A stretch of 64,000 nucleotides of DNA from an uncultured Pseudomonadales bacterium (lineage in GTDB: Bacteria > Pseudomonadota > Gammaproteobacteria > Pseudomonadales > CANNCY01): NCBI GenBank assembly GCA_947503335.1, contig CANNCY010000001.1:682001-746000 (forward strand), in the 5' to 3' direction. Under the pieces are notes generated by a model. The model searched no databases and was not told the DNA's origin. It saw only the letters and a list, made by a program, of their open reading frames with translations. Shown here in pieces: positions 1 to 9,700 of the stretch (positions are counted from its first letter, which is position 1; the number at the start of each line of letters is the position of its first letter). Position numbers and translations under genes: made by a program.

Positions 1-1
1 G

Positions 2-952
2 TTGGGAGGCTCAGCTATTGATGCCCATGGCGTGCCAATGCCCGAAGAAACTTTGTTAAAGGCTAAGCAGGTCGATGCCGTTTTACTTGGTGCTGTAGGT
101 GGCCCTAAATGGGATAACCTTGATCGAGAAATTCGTCCTGAAAAAGGCCTGTTAGGTATCCGTAGTGGTTTAGAGCTATTCGCAAATTTGCGCCCAGCGT
201 TAACATATTCACAGCTTGCTAGTGCGTCATCGTTACGTGCTGAATTGGTTTCTGGTTTGGATATTTTAATTGTGCGAGAGCTAACTGGAGGTATTTATTT
301 TGGGCAGCCTCGCGGTATTCACACAAACGATGCTGGAGATCGCGAAGGTTTTAACACCTATCGTTACGACGAGTCTGAAATAAAGCGTATTGGGCGAGTG
401 GCTTTTGAAAGTGCTCGCAAGCGAAACGGTCGATTGTGCTCGGTTGATAAAGCGAATGTGCTAGAGGCTACGGTTTTGTGGCGCGAGGTTATGAATGAGC
501 TGGCTGCTGACTATCCAGATGTTGAATTAACACATATGTATGTTGATAACGCAGCCATGCAACTTGTTAAAGAGCCCAAGCAGTTTGATGTGATTGTCAC
601 TGGCAATATGTTTGGCGACATTTTGTCTGATATCGCGGCAATGTTGACAGGCTCAATTGGTATGTTGCCGTCAGCGTCTTTAAATCACTCGGGTGTTGGT
701 ATGTACGAGCCATGCCATGGGTCGGCACCCGATATCGCGGGGCAGGGAGTTGCTAATCCGTTAGCGATGATTCTGTCTTTGTCGATGATGTTGCGCTACA
801 GCCTTAAGCAAGAAGCTGCAGCACAAGCAATAGATGATGCGGTTTCAGCAGTCTTAGACCAAGGTTTGCGCACTGGCGATATCATGACTGACGGTATGAC
901 AGCTGTTGGCACGCAAGAGATGGGTGATGCAGTGGTTGCAGCACTTCAGTAA
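2..952 (+). CDS. leuB: 3-isopropylmalate dehydrogenase, 5'-truncated by window edge
   Basis: Leucine biosynthesis enzyme: NAD-dependent oxidative decarboxylation of 3-isopropylmalate in the cytoplasm. The frame is open from the first bases and begins inside the protein (family segment [17 protein letters not shown]), so the N-terminal NAD-binding start lies outside the window; about 316 of the usual ~360 residues are present. Visible family features are the [14 protein letters not shown] segment with substrate-binding Arg, the catalytic Lys region [18 protein letters not shown], and [10 protein letters not shown] with metal-binding Asp residues, then [12 protein letters not shown] near the C-terminus. 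It is followed after 17 bases by asd, as in Pseudomonas. Identity is clear; only the start is missing. Confidence 0.97.
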   Translation: MGGSAIDAHGVPMPEETLLKAKQVDAVLLGAVGGPKWDNLDREIRPEKGLLGIRSGLELFANLRPALTYSQLASASSLRAELVSGLDILIVRELTGGIYFGQPRGIHTNDAGDREGFNTYRYDESEIKRIGRVAFESARKRNGRLCSVDKANVLEATVLWREVMNELAADYPDVELTHMYVDNAAMQLVKEPKQFDVIVTGNMFGDILSDIAAMLTGSIGMLPSASLNHSGVGMYEPCHGSAPDIAGQGVANPLAMILSLSMMLRYSLKQEAAAQAIDDAVSAVLDQGLRTGDIMTDGMTAVGTQEMGDAVVAALQ

Positions 953-969
953 TGAATTGGAGTAGATAG

Positions 970-2076
970 ATGAAAGTTGGATTTGTCGGTTGGCGCGGTA
1001 TGGTCGGCTCTGTGCTGATGCAACGTATGACTGAAGAGCGTGATTTTGAAGGTTTAGATGCGACCTTTTATACAACCTCGCAAACAGGGCTGGTAGCACC
1101 TAATTTTGGTGAAAAAGATAATGGTGTGTTGGTTGATGCATTTGATATTGAGCATCTATCAAAACAAGACGTCATTCTTACCTGTCAAGGTGGCGATTAT
1201 ACGACAGCAGTGCATCAGAAATTGCGTGATGCAGGTTGGTTGGGCTATTGGATAGATGCAGCGTCTACATTAAGAATGACTGATGCCGCTACAATTGTAT
1301 TAGATCCTGTAAACCGTAGTTTAATCGATAGGCGCGTTGCTGATGGCTGCAAAGATTTTGTTGGCGGTAACTGCACGGTTAGTTTGATGTTAATGGCCTT
1401 AGGAGACTTGTTTGCTAACGGGCATGTTGAGTGGGCTTCTGCGCACACCTATCAGGCGGCATCTGGTGCAGGCGCTGCTAACATGAAAGAACTGATAGCG
1501 CAGATGGGTTACTTGTACGATAGTGTTGCCGATGTGTTGCAGCAGGCGCCTGTTCTAGAGGTAGATCAGCTGCTAGCAGATGCTATGCGTAATGAGTCGA
1601 TGCCTATAGAGCAGTTTGGTCAGCCGTTAGCAGGTAGTTTGCTGCCATGGATCGACACACAGGTTGAAGGCGGGCGTTCTCGTGAAGAGTGGAAGGCTCA
1701 AGTAGAGACACAACGTATACTAGGTCACAGTTCTTTAACACCAGTTGATGGAACCTGTGTTCGAGTAGGTGCAATGCGATGCCATTCACAGGCAATTACC
1801 ATAAAATTGAAGGAATCCCTATCTCTGGATACTGTTGAGGCTTTAATTAAAGAGGGTAATGAGTGGGTAGAGTTTGTTGAGAATGACCGCGAAGCCACTA
1901 TTTCTAGGCTCTCGCCCAAAACTTACACCGGTTCGCTTAAGATAGGTGTTGGGCGTGTTCGCAAGATGACGATGGGTGATCAGTATCTGAATGTCTTCAC
2001 CGTAGGAGATCAGTTGTTGTGGGGAGCAGCCGAACCTGTGCGCAGAATGCTGTCAATTCTTCGCAAACAGCTTTAG
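970..2076 (+). CDS. asd: Aspartate-semialdehyde dehydrogenase
   Basis: Reduces beta-aspartyl phosphate to aspartate semialdehyde, the branch point for lysine/diaminopimelate, methionine and threonine. The protein has 368 residues, the normal length of the gammaproteobacterial class. The N-terminal MKVGFVGWRGMVGSVLMQRM is the NADP-binding glycine motif. The catalytic cysteine is at about residue 135 in GGNCTVSLML, and QAASGAGAANMKEL and GTCVRVGAMRCHSQA are family blocks. The ATG at 970 is preceded by GGAG. It sits directly behind leuB; a 144-base gap separates it from the next open frame, so fimV probably has its own promoter. Confidence 0.98.
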   Translation: MKVGFVGWRGMVGSVLMQRMTEERDFEGLDATFYTTSQTGLVAPNFGEKDNGVLVDAFDIEHLSKQDVILTCQGGDYTTAVHQKLRDAGWLGYWIDAASTLRMTDAATIVLDPVNRSLIDRRVADGCKDFVGGNCTVSLMLMALGDLFANGHVEWASAHTYQAASGAGAANMKELIAQMGYLYDSVADVLQQAPVLEVDQLLADAMRNESMPIEQFGQPLAGSLLPWIDTQVEGGRSREEWKAQVETQRILGHSSLTPVDGTCVRVGAMRCHSQAITIKLKESLSLDTVEALIKEGNEWVEFVENDREATISRLSPKTYTGSLKIGVGRVRKMTMGDQYLNVFTVGDQLLWGAAEPVRRMLSILRKQL

Positions 2077-2086
2077 ATTTAAGGGC

Positions 2087-2114
2087 TTGCGTATTATTGC
2101 GCAATCATTAATAC
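2087..2114 (+). promoter_or_regulatory. Possible sigma-70 promoter for fimV
   Basis: TTGCGT at 2087-2092 and TAATAC at 2109-2114 are separated by 16 bases in the gap between asd and fimV. The match is moderate and the distance to the fimV ATG is about 140 bases. This is a by-eye call, supported mainly by the need for a promoter here. Confidence 0.3.
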
Positions 2115-2253
2115 TTTGCAGTGGCTCGGCCTAGAAGAAGGCTTTAAGAGATATAACTGCCTAAGGATTGGGCTAAAGATAATTAACAAGAATGTCATTT
2201 CGTAGTGGCGCATCATATTAGTGATGCGTCGATTATGCCCTAGGGGGGTCTAT

Positions 2254-5214
2254 ATGCTACGCAAGCTTGCTGCGGTTGGAGTTTTTGCTGGTACATCACT
2301 AGTTACGTCGGTGTCATCAGCTGTAGGGTTGGGCGAGATTAAGTTGTATTCGGCGCTGAATCAGCCTTTAAACGCCGAGATTAAACTTTATCAAGTATCT
2401 AAGGCTGATCTTGCTTCGTTGCAAGTAGGCATCGCGTCAATGCGCGACTTTCAACGTGCCGACATTGATAGGCCTTTCTTTTTAACAGATCTTAACTTTG
2501 AAGTGATCGACTCAACTGGCGATAGTGCCGTTGTTCGTGTTACTTCGTCTAAGGCTGTTGCTGAACCTTTTTTGAATTTCTTAGTCGAGCTTGAATGGCA
2601 AAACGGCAGGGTGTTAAAAGAATACACTTTGTTAATGGATCTGCCGTCTTATACGCCACCGGCTGCCACGACCGTAGAGAGACAGCCAACTGCTCAACAG
2701 CAAACTCAGCAGCCAGTTCAGAGGCAGGCTAGACCTAGCGCGTCGCAGGTGCGCGAGAGTCAATGGCAAAATTCTGACACCGAATACCGTGTACGAGCTA
2801 ACGATACGCTTTGGGAAATAGCACTTAATGTGCGCCCTGATCGCAGTTATTCACCTCACCAGGTGATGAAAGCTTTGTACGACATGAACCCTGATGCGTT
2901 CATTAATAACAACATGAATCGCGTCAAGCAGGGCGCAGTACTTCGCCTACCTTCGGCGGGTGATCTAGATCAAATTGCTAGTGGTGTGGCGGTAGCTCAA
3001 CTACGTCAGCATAATCAGGCCGTCGACGATGGCACTACTATCATTGATGCCACTTCAAATACTTCAGATTATGGTCAGGTTGTCGAGCAAGACCGCTTAG
3101 TGTTAGATGCTGCACAAACCAATGGTTCGGCAAGTGGCCAGGGCGAGTCAAACACGGGTTCTGGTGTAAATACAGCCGATTTAGACGCTGCGCGTGATGA
3201 GGTAGCTCGCCAGCAGAGAGAAAATGAAGAGTTGCGTTCTAGAATTGAGGCGTTAGAGGCCCAGCTAAGTACCGCATCACAATTGTTAGAGCTGCGTAAC
3301 GATGAATTGGCCGCAGCGCAGGCAGTGGCAAGCTCTTCAAATGAAGTTGTTACTGATGAAAATCAAGTTCTAGAGGCTGTAAGCGATTCTGAACCTGAGC
3401 AGGCCGAGACAGACAACCAAGGCGAACAGCAAAACACCGTCGAAGAAACTGCATCAACAGCTAAGCAAGTTAATACTGTTACGATTCCAGAGAAAAAGGG
3501 TGTTGTAGAAAGTATTACTGATTGGGTTATGAGTAATCTTGCAATTGTTGGTGGTGCTATATTGGCGCTTCTATTGGCCGTGTTTGCAATACGCCGCCGC
3601 GGTCAAGACGAAGAAGAGACTGTATCAATTGTTACGCCTTCGGTAGTAGAGCTTGAGCCGACAGAGGCAGACGATGAGGCCGATGAAGGTGACGTGACTG
3701 AGGCCTTGGCTGACGTTGACCTGAAACTTGCGTACGGTGAGTTTGATCAAGCCGAGCAGGCGCTGCAAGGTTTAGCGGATGCGAACCCAGGTAATACAGC
3801 AATTGCCCTTAAGCTTTGTGAACTCTACGCCGATGTGGGTAACAGACAGCGTTTCGACGAGCAGGTTACATTGATCCGATCAACGGGCGATGATCAAGCT
3901 ATTGAGAGTGCTACGGCATTGATCTCTCGTTTTGACGAAGAAGACGGAATGCCTGATCTAGATGCGCTAGGCTTGGGTGATGACTTTGATGAGCCAGAAG
4001 CGTCAGAGCAAGCTGATGAAGTACTAGATCTAGATACCGAGTTAGACTTCGATTTAGGTACTGAGAGCGACGATCAGTTAGATAGCGAAGATGTTGGAGA
4101 AACTGAGGCCGAGTTAGATCTAACCAAAGAGTCAGAAGAAGACTTTAGTATCGATACTCTAGACCTTGATGGCCTGACTTTTGTATCACGCGACGAAGAA
4201 GAGACTAGTGACGAAGAGTCTGCAGTTGTTGATTCTGAGAGTGTAGAGCAGGGCGTCGACTCTGAGGCTGATTCAGAAGCAGTCGAACTTGAAGCTTTAT
4301 CAGACACCGCTAACGAGATCGAATTAACAGATTCTCTTGAGGATGAAATTGATTTAGATCTAGGTGGTTCATTAGATGAGCTTGCGGGCGAGGTTGAGGT
4401 GTCAGCTGAAGACGACACTGAAGAGCTTGATGTTTTAGAAGACGTCTCTTTAGATCTTGATGATTTAGATGCCGAGTTATCTGAAATGGCTGAAGATAGC
4501 GATGATCTGGGTGAGATAGAACTACCTCAAGATGATTCGCTTGATATTGATGCAATCGAGCTAGATGATGTTGAGCTCGATGCAGAGTTTGATGAATCTC
4601 CAGTTGCCGTCGATGTGGCAGATGATGAACTAGAAACCGCCGGTGGAGAGTTGGCAGGCGTTGATGAGAATGACCCTTTAGCGGCTTTAGATGATATTGC
4701 TGATCTAGATATTGATGTTGATAATATCGAATTAGATGCAGACTCATCTGATGATCTAGAGCTTGATGGATTAGACCTAGACTCGGTTGAGTTAGAGCAA
4801 GGCGACGATTTTTCAGAGCCGTTAGACGGTCTTGATGACATAGATCTAGATTACGATTTAGATGATTTAGCTGAAGCCGATGAACAGGTAGAGGCAGAAG
4901 CAGAAGCAGTTACGCCTGCTGTTGAAGAAGAGCCAGTAGACGGGTCTTCTGAACTGCACGGCGAAGAAGCTATATCTCTTGATGGCATCGAGATGACTGC
5001 CGACGATGTTGCTGCAGATTTAACCGGTGCCGAAGATCTTGAAGATTTCGACTTCTTGGCCGACTCTGATGAAATAGCGACTAAACTAGATTTGGCACGA
5101 GCTTATATCGACATGGGCGATAAAGACGGTGCGCGTGAAATCTTAGATGAAGTAATTGCTGAAGGAAACGATGAGCAGCAAGCAGAAGCAAAGCAGCTTT
5201 CAGAAAAGCTCTAG
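2254..5214 (+). CDS. fimV: FimV/HubP-type polar peptidoglycan-binding protein
   Basis: Large inner-membrane polar landmark and pilus/type II secretion assembly factor. I choose ATG 2254 (986 residues) over the upstream GTG/ATG at 2221/2224 because GGGGGG lies just before it and it gives a clean signal peptide (MLRKLAAVGVFAGTSLVTS). Order of parts: FimV N-terminal domain (GEIKLYSALNQPLNAEI), a Gln/Pro linker, LysM fold at about 177-235, a heptad-like coiled coil at about 309-360, one membrane helix at about 427-447 followed by RRR, a TPR-like stretch at about 488-565, a very acidic Asp/Glu/Leu repeat region at about 565-935, and the conserved FimV C-terminal TPR-like motif (LDLARAYIDMGDKDGAREIL). 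FimV in Pseudomonas occupies the same locus before truA. Confidence 0.95.
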   Translation: MLRKLAAVGVFAGTSLVTSVSSAVGLGEIKLYSALNQPLNAEIKLYQVSKADLASLQVGIASMRDFQRADIDRPFFLTDLNFEVIDSTGDSAVVRVTSSKAVAEPFLNFLVELEWQNGRVLKEYTLLMDLPSYTPPAATTVERQPTAQQQTQQPVQRQARPSASQVRESQWQNSDTEYRVRANDTLWEIALNVRPDRSYSPHQVMKALYDMNPDAFINNNMNRVKQGAVLRLPSAGDLDQIASGVAVAQLRQHNQAVDDGTTIIDATSNTSDYGQVVEQDRLVLDAAQTNGSASGQGESNTGSGVNTADLDAARDEVARQQRENEELRSRIEALEAQLSTASQLLELRNDELAAAQAVASSSNEVVTDENQVLEAVSDSEPEQAETDNQGEQQNTVEETASTAKQVNTVTIPEKKGVVESITDWVMSNLAIVGGAILALLLAVFAIRRRGQDEEETVSIVTPSVVELEPTEADDEADEGDVTEALADVDLKLAYGEFDQAEQALQGLADANPGNTAIALKLCELYADVGNRQRFDEQVTLIRSTGDDQAIESATALISRFDEEDGMPDLDALGLGDDFDEPEASEQADEVLDLDTELDFDLGTESDDQLDSEDVGETEAELDLTKESEEDFSIDTLDLDGLTFVSRDEEETSDEESAVVDSESVEQGVDSEADSEAVELEALSDTANEIELTDSLEDEIDLDLGGSLDELAGEVEVSAEDDTEELDVLEDVSLDLDDLDAELSEMAEDSDDLGEIELPQDDSLDIDAIELDDVELDAEFDESPVAVDVADDELETAGGELAGVDENDPLAALDDIADLDIDVDNIELDADSSDDLELDGLDLDSVELEQGDDFSEPLDGLDDIDLDYDLDDLAEADEQVEAEAEAVTPAVEEEPVDGSSELHGEEAISLDGIEMTADDVAADLTGAEDLEDFDFLADSDEIATKLDLARAYIDMGDKDGAREILDEVIAEGNDEQQAEAKQLSEKL

Positions 5215-6106
5215 TAGTAAAGAGCACTCTACAAGGGCGCCTACGGCGCCCTTGTCGTTTGTGCGAGGTAAAGAAGTAACTGACGAGGCCGATTATCCAG
5301 CTAACCTAAGTCGTATTGCTTTGTCGGTGTCGTATGATGGCCGAAATTTTCATGGATGGCAGCGCCAAACAGGGCGTTCAGAACGTACTGTTCAGGGTGA
5401 ATTAGAGAAAGGGTTGACCTCTATCGCCAACGAGCCTGTTGAGCTGGTCTGTGCAGGGCGAACCGATGCAGGCGTTCATGGGTCTAATCAGTGGGTGCAT
5501 TTCGATACGGCCTCTGAAAGACCGCTCAAGGCTTGGGTTCAAGGTGTGAATACGCGGCTACCAGATGACGTTAAGGTAATGGATGCCGTTAACGTATCGC
5601 CACTATTTCACGCGCGTTTCAGCGCGACCTCACGTACATATCGATACATTGTACTGAATACGGTGACCCCGCCCGTACATTTAAAGGGCCTAGTTACCTG
5701 GTATCGATATCCACTAAATGTCGATCTACTTAATAAGGGTGCTGCCTTCTTGCTAGGTGAACATGATTTTACTAGTTTTAGAGGCGCAGGTTGTCAGGCT
5801 CAGTCACCCGTTAGGGAGGTGCAGGCAGTGAAGTGGGTGCGCCAGGGTGATTATCTTGTATTTCAGGTAACAGCGAATGCCTTCTTGATGCATATGGTGC
5901 GCAATATGGTGGGGTCGTTACTAGAGATTGGTGCTGGTCGTCACGAGCCAGAATGGATCGAAGAATTGCTAGCTGTTAAAGACAGGTCAGCTGCTGCAGC
6001 CACCGCGGCTCCACACGGGCTTTATCTAGTGGGTGTAGAGTATCCAGAAGAATATATTGTTTCTGGTGAACCTAAGGGTCCAATGATGATCGATTCTTGG
6101 TTATGA
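5171..6106 (+). CDS. truA: tRNA pseudouridine(38-40) synthase TruA
   Basis: Converts uridines 38-40 of the tRNA anticodon stem-loop to pseudouridine. The catalytic Asp is in GRTDAGVHG (residue 99 from this start). Other family blocks are SVSYDGRNFHGWQRQ, HARFSATSRTYRY, FTSFRGAGCQA and MHMVRNMVGSLLEIG. The start is uncertain: ATG 5171 has GAAGGA upstream and overlaps the fimV end, but it adds a Ser/Lys/Gln-rich tail of about 45 residues that the family lacks and places a perfect hairpin (5233-5253) inside the gene. GTG 5261 would start just before the conserved domain but has no clear ribosome-binding site. The function is not in doubt. Confidence 0.93.
   Translation: MSSKQKQSSFQKSSSSKEHSTRAPTAPLSFVRGKEVTDEADYPANLSRIALSVSYDGRNFHGWQRQTGRSERTVQGELEKGLTSIANEPVELVCAGRTDAGVHGSNQWVHFDTASERPLKAWVQGVNTRLPDDVKVMDAVNVSPLFHARFSATSRTYRYIVLNTVTPPVHLKGLVTWYRYPLNVDLLNKGAAFLLGEHDFTSFRGAGCQAQSPVREVQAVKWVRQGDYLVFQVTANAFLMHMVRNMVGSLLEIGAGRHEPEWIEELLAVKDRSAAAATAAPHGLYLVGVEYPEEYIVSGEPKGPMMIDSWL
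5233..5260 (+). terminator. Terminator-like hairpin behind fimV
   Basis: AAGGGCGCC, loop TAC, GGCGCCCTT is a perfect 9-bp stem at 5233-5253, followed by GTCGTTT. It begins 18 bases after the fimV stop. The T-tract is weak, so it may only attenuate. It falls inside truA if translation starts at 5171. Confidence 0.5.
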
Positions 6107-6128
6107 TGCTGTATTAGTGAGGAGTATC

Positions 6129-6752
6129 ATGACAACACGAATAAAGATTTGTGGGATCAAACAGCTAGATGAAGCGCTTGTTGCTATAGATGCTGGGGCA
6201 GATGCGCTTGGGTTTGTGTTTTACCCCAAAAGCGTGCGAGCGGTTAGTTTTCAAGAAGCGGCAGAAATTATAGCGGCTTTACCACCCTTTGTTACCTGTG
6301 TGGGGTTGCTGGTAAATCCATCAGACGAACAGGTGGCTTCTGCGATTGCTGCAGGGGTTGATCTAGTACAGTTTCATGGTAGTGAGTCGGCAGAGTTTTG
6401 CGAACAATTTAACGTAAAATATGTCAAAGCAATAGGTGTTGACTCTAGTACAGATCTAAATGCCAAGCTAGACGAGTATTCTAGTGCTTCGGCTGTGCTT
6501 TTAGACGTCAAAGACGAGAGTTATGGTGGCACTGGGCGTCAATTTGATTGGTCTTTACTGTCGGCTGTGAAGGAAGAGCGTGTCATTGTGGCAGGTGGTC
6601 TTACGGTCGGAAATGTGGCTTCATTAATCGAGAATTGGCGCCCCTATGCGGTCGATGTTAGTTCGGGCGTTGAGCGTGAGCGCGGTATAAAAGACGCTAG
6701 TTTGATTAAGCAGTTTTGTAGTGCAGTAATTAGTAGTAACGACAATAAGTAG
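6129..6752 (+). CDS. trpF: Phosphoribosylanthranilate isomerase
   Basis: Third dedicated step of tryptophan synthesis, the Amadori rearrangement of phosphoribosylanthranilate, carried out on a TIM barrel. The protein has 207 residues, a normal length. ATG 6129 is preferred over the in-frame GTG at 6117 because AGGAG lies just upstream and the family begins with RIKICGIK. Catalytic Cys8 is in KICG; LLDVKDESYGGTGRQFDW holds the general acid Asp and phosphate-binding glycines; VAGGLTVGNV and AVDVSSGVE complete the barrel. It is followed after 9 bases by trpB, forming a trpFBA unit. Confidence 0.97.
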   Translation: MTTRIKICGIKQLDEALVAIDAGADALGFVFYPKSVRAVSFQEAAEIIAALPPFVTCVGLLVNPSDEQVASAIAAGVDLVQFHGSESAEFCEQFNVKYVKAIGVDSSTDLNAKLDEYSSASAVLLDVKDESYGGTGRQFDWSLLSAVKEERVIVAGGLTVGNVASLIENWRPYAVDVSSGVERERGIKDASLIKQFCSAVISSNDNK

Positions 6753-6761
6753 AGGTATGCC

Positions 6762-7976
6762 GTGGATAATCGGCCATTGAGTAAGCAGGTACCCAATGCG
6801 CAAGGGCGCTTTGGTGAGTTTGGCGGGCGTTATGTCTCAGAAACGTTGATTGACGCCTTAGATCAGTTAGAAGCAATGTATACAAGGTTGTCTTCTGATC
6901 CAGATTTTCAGGATCAGTTTGATAAAGACCTGGCGCATTATGTTGGCCGGCCGTCGCCCCTTTATTTTGCAGAGCGCTGGACAGAGGCTGTTGGCGGCGC
7001 AAAGCTTTGGTTAAAGCGTGAAGATCTTAATCACACTGGTGCACACAAGGTTAACAACACAGTCGGTCAAGCGTTGTTAGCGAAGTACTCAGGCAAAAAG
7101 CGTATCATTGCTGAAACTGGTGCAGGGCAGCACGGTGTGGCGTCTGCAACGGTTGCCGCGCGTTTGGGATTGGAATGTGTTGTCTTCATGGGTGAAGACG
7201 ATGTTAAGCGTCAGTCATTAAATGTTTATCGTATGAAGCTTTTAGGTGCCACCGTAGTGCCAGTCACTTCGGGTTCTCGCACATTGAAAGATGCGATGAA
7301 CGAAGCGATGCGCGACTGGGTCACTAACGTTGACGATACTTATTATATTATCGGCACCGTTGCGGGGCCTCACCCTTACCCAATGCTAGTACGCGACTTT
7401 CAAGCCGTTATTGGCAGAGAAGCACGCAAGCAGAGCTTAGAGCAGATGGGGCAGTTGCCCGATGCCCTCGTTGCTTGTGTGGGCGGTGGTTCAAATGCAA
7501 TTGGTCTTTTCCATCCCTTTATCGACGATGAAGATGTAGCGATCTATGGTGTTGAGGCGGGCGGCGATGGTGTAGAAACAGGGCGCCATGCAGCGCCGCT
7601 GACCTCGGGCATCCCGGGTGTTTTGCACGGCAACCGTACTTATTTAATGGAAGACGAAGATGGGCAAATTATTGAGACGCACTCTGTGTCTGCTGGCCTA
7701 GATTATCCAGGTGTCGGCCCCGAGCATGCATGGCTTAAGGATATCGGTCGCGCTAATTATGTAGCGATCAATGATGACGAAGCACTTGCTGCATTCAGAA
7801 CATTGACTCGAGTTGAAGGTATCATGCCAGCCCTTGAGTCTGCGCATGCGCTTGCATATGCAGAGAAGTTGGCGCGTGAATTAGGTCCAGATAAAAACAT
7901 TCTAGTAAATCTATCGGGGCGCGGTGATAAAGACATATTAACTGTCGCGGGTATCGATGGCATCGAGGTTTTGTAG
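6762..7976 (+). CDS. trpB: Tryptophan synthase beta subunit
   Basis: PLP enzyme joining indole and serine to give tryptophan; works as an alpha2-beta2 complex with TrpA. The 404 residues match the TrpB1 class. The start is GTG 6762, with AGAGG upstream and the typical N-terminus leading into [15 protein letters not shown]. Lys96 in HTGAHKVNN is the PLP Schiff-base lysine, [10 protein letters not shown] is the catalytic loop, and GGGSNAIG binds the PLP phosphate. The gap to trpA is 8 bases, as expected for equimolar subunits. Confidence 0.98.
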   Translation: MDNRPLSKQVPNAQGRFGEFGGRYVSETLIDALDQLEAMYTRLSSDPDFQDQFDKDLAHYVGRPSPLYFAERWTEAVGGAKLWLKREDLNHTGAHKVNNTVGQALLAKYSGKKRIIAETGAGQHGVASATVAARLGLECVVFMGEDDVKRQSLNVYRMKLLGATVVPVTSGSRTLKDAMNEAMRDWVTNVDDTYYIIGTVAGPHPYPMLVRDFQAVIGREARKQSLEQMGQLPDALVACVGGGSNAIGLFHPFIDDEDVAIYGVEAGGDGVETGRHAAPLTSGIPGVLHGNRTYLMEDEDGQIIETHSVSAGLDYPGVGPEHAWLKDIGRANYVAINDDEALAAFRTLTRVEGIMPALESAHALAYAEKLARELGPDKNILVNLSGRGDKDILTVAGIDGIEVL

Positions 7977-7984
7977 GGGGATAT

Positions 7985-8785
7985 ATGCAAAATCGAATTC
8001 AGAAAACGATGGCGGCGCTAGCCGAAACTAACCGCAAGGCACTGATACCTTATGTGGTTGCCGGAGACCCTGATCTAAAAAGTACGCTTGAAATTATGCA
8101 TGCAATGGTCGACTCAGGGGCAGATATAATCGAGCTTGGAGTGCCATTTTCAGACCCTATGGCTGAAGGCCCAACTATCGCGTTAGGTCACGAGCGAGCG
8201 CTAGCGGCCAAAACGAGCTTGCGCAAGATCTTAGAGTTAGTTGCGCAGTTTAGACAGTCGAATAATGAAACGCCTATTGTATTGATGGGATATGCGAATC
8301 CCGTTGAGCGATTTGGATACGAATCATTTGCCGAGTCTGCGTCGCAGGCCGGTGTTGATGGTTTACTAACGGTCGATTTACCACCTGAAGAATGCGAGCA
8401 GTTAAATAGCCATTTGCAAGAAAAGGGTATTGAAACGGTGTTCTTGGTTGCTCCAACCACGACTGAAGAGCGTATTAAGTCGATTGCACAACGTGCTAGC
8501 GGCTATATTTACTATGTTTCCCTAAAAGGCGTTACCGGTGCTGCAAACCTTGATTCTGAGGGCGTAAACGCGCGTTTGACTGAAATCCGTAATATTACAT
8601 CATTGCCCCTTTGCGTAGGATTTGGTATTAAAGATGGCGTGACTGCTCGGTCAGTTTCTGAAAAGGCTGATGGAGTAGTAGTCGGAAGTGTATTGGTAGA
8701 CGCAATCGGAAAAGCTGATTCGACCGCGGGGGCGGTAAAGGCTGTGAGCGATATTCTCAGTGAGATTCGAGCTGCGATTGCATAA
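7985..8785 (+). CDS. trpA: Tryptophan synthase alpha subunit, with Glu at the usual catalytic Asp
   Basis: Cleaves indole-3-glycerol phosphate to indole, which passes through a tunnel to TrpB. The 266 residues are full length, and GGGGG precedes ATG 7985. Glu50 in IELGVPFSDP is the conserved general base (Glu49 of the Salmonella enzyme). The second catalytic acid, Asp60 in Salmonella (SDPLADGP), is glutamate here (SDPMAEGP, residue 61), and the following PTIQ is PTIA. Later blocks are normal: DLPPEE, FLVAPTTTEERI, YYVSLKGVTGA, and GFGIKDGVT at the phosphate site. Assignment is secure from the fold motifs and the trpB neighbour; the Asp-to-Glu change is the one oddity. Confidence 0.96.
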   Translation: MQNRIQKTMAALAETNRKALIPYVVAGDPDLKSTLEIMHAMVDSGADIIELGVPFSDPMAEGPTIALGHERALAAKTSLRKILELVAQFRQSNNETPIVLMGYANPVERFGYESFAESASQAGVDGLLTVDLPPEECEQLNSHLQEKGIETVFLVAPTTTEERIKSIAQRASGYIYYVSLKGVTGAANLDSEGVNARLTEIRNITSLPLCVGFGIKDGVTARSVSEKADGVVVGSVLVDAIGKADSTAGAVKAVSDILSEIRAAIA

Positions 8786-8836
8786 TTATAAAAAGGCGAT
8801 AGAGCGTCTTAAGAATAGTAGTTAGGTAGAAGCATT

Positions 8837-9700
8837 ATGAGTTGGTTAAATAAAATCGTTCCGTCACTGGCCCGCCCAGAGCGAAAGTCGCACTCTGTAC
8901 CAGAGGGTGTGTGGGCAAAGTGCGTTAAGTGCGACTCAGTGCTGTATCAGCCAGATTTAGAACGCAATCAAGACGTTTGTCCAAAATGCGACCATCACAT
9001 GCGCATCGGCGCTCGTCGCCGCTTAGATCTGTTTTTAGACCAGGACGGGCGTGTTGAACTGCACGATGACGTTGAGCCTATCGATCGACTAAAATTTAAA
9101 GATGTAAAGAAGTATAAAGAGCGCCTGTCGTCAGCTCAGAAGAAAACTGGCGAAAAGGATGCGCTTGTAGCAATGCAAGGTAGTCTTCAGGGCGCGCCTG
9201 TTGTAGCGGTAGCTTTTGAGTTTGCTTTTAATGGTGGCTCTATGGGCTATGCAGTGGGCGAGAAGTTTACTCGCGCTGCACAAACTGCTTTGAGTCAAGG
9301 TATTCCACTTGTTTGTTTTTCTGCAACAGGTGGTGCTCGAATGCAAGAGGCGCTGATCTCGTTAATGCAAATGGCAAAGACTAGTGCAGTGCTTGAACGA
9401 ATGAAGCGTCAAAGCGTACCTTTTATCTCAGTAATGACCGATCCTGTATATGGTGGGGTCTCGGCCTCACTGGCGATGCTTGGTGACGTTAATGTTGCTG
9501 AACCGGGCGCGAGAGCGGGTTTTGCTGGCCCCGGTGTAATCGAACAGACAATTCGTCAAAAGCTACCTAAGGGCTTTCAAAGAAGTGAATTCTTAATGGA
9601 TCATGGCGCGATTGATATGATCGTTCATCGCCACGAGATGCGCGACAAAATGGCGTTTGTTCTTTCAAGTTTAACCCATGGCAGCGAGGCTGCTGGCTAG
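8837..9700 (+). CDS. accD: Acetyl-CoA carboxylase carboxyltransferase beta subunit
   Basis: Transfers the carboxyl group from biotin to acetyl-CoA, the first step of fatty acid synthesis, together with AccA (not in this window). The N-terminal four-Cys zinc finger is intact (CVKCDS about residues 29-34, CPKCDHH about 48-54). The crotonase-like core shows [27 protein letters not shown], and [10 protein letters not shown]. The 287 residues are the usual length. The stop overlaps the folC GTG by one base, so the pair is probably translationally coupled, as in other proteobacteria. Confidence 0.98.
   Translation: MSWLNKIVPSLARPERKSHSVPEGVWAKCVKCDSVLYQPDLERNQDVCPKCDHHMRIGARRRLDLFLDQDGRVELHDDVEPIDRLKFKDVKKYKERLSSAQKKTGEKDALVAMQGSLQGAPVVAVAFEFAFNGGSMGYAVGEKFTRAAQTALSQGIPLVCFSATGGARMQEALISLMQMAKTSAVLERMKRQSVPFISVMTDPVYGGVSASLAMLGDVNVAEPGARAGFAGPGVIEQTIRQKLPKGFQRSEFLMDHGAIDMIVHRHEMRDKMAFVLSSLTHGSEAAG

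Noticed and set aside
2221-2253. Upstream start for fimV at GTG 2221 or ATG 2224
   Set aside because: Would place charged residues before the signal peptide and ignore the GGGGGG site before ATG 2254.
4074-4841. Ser-rich frames opposite the acidic part of fimV
   Set aside because: Complement of Asp/Glu codon runs gives Ser-rich strings; not a gene.
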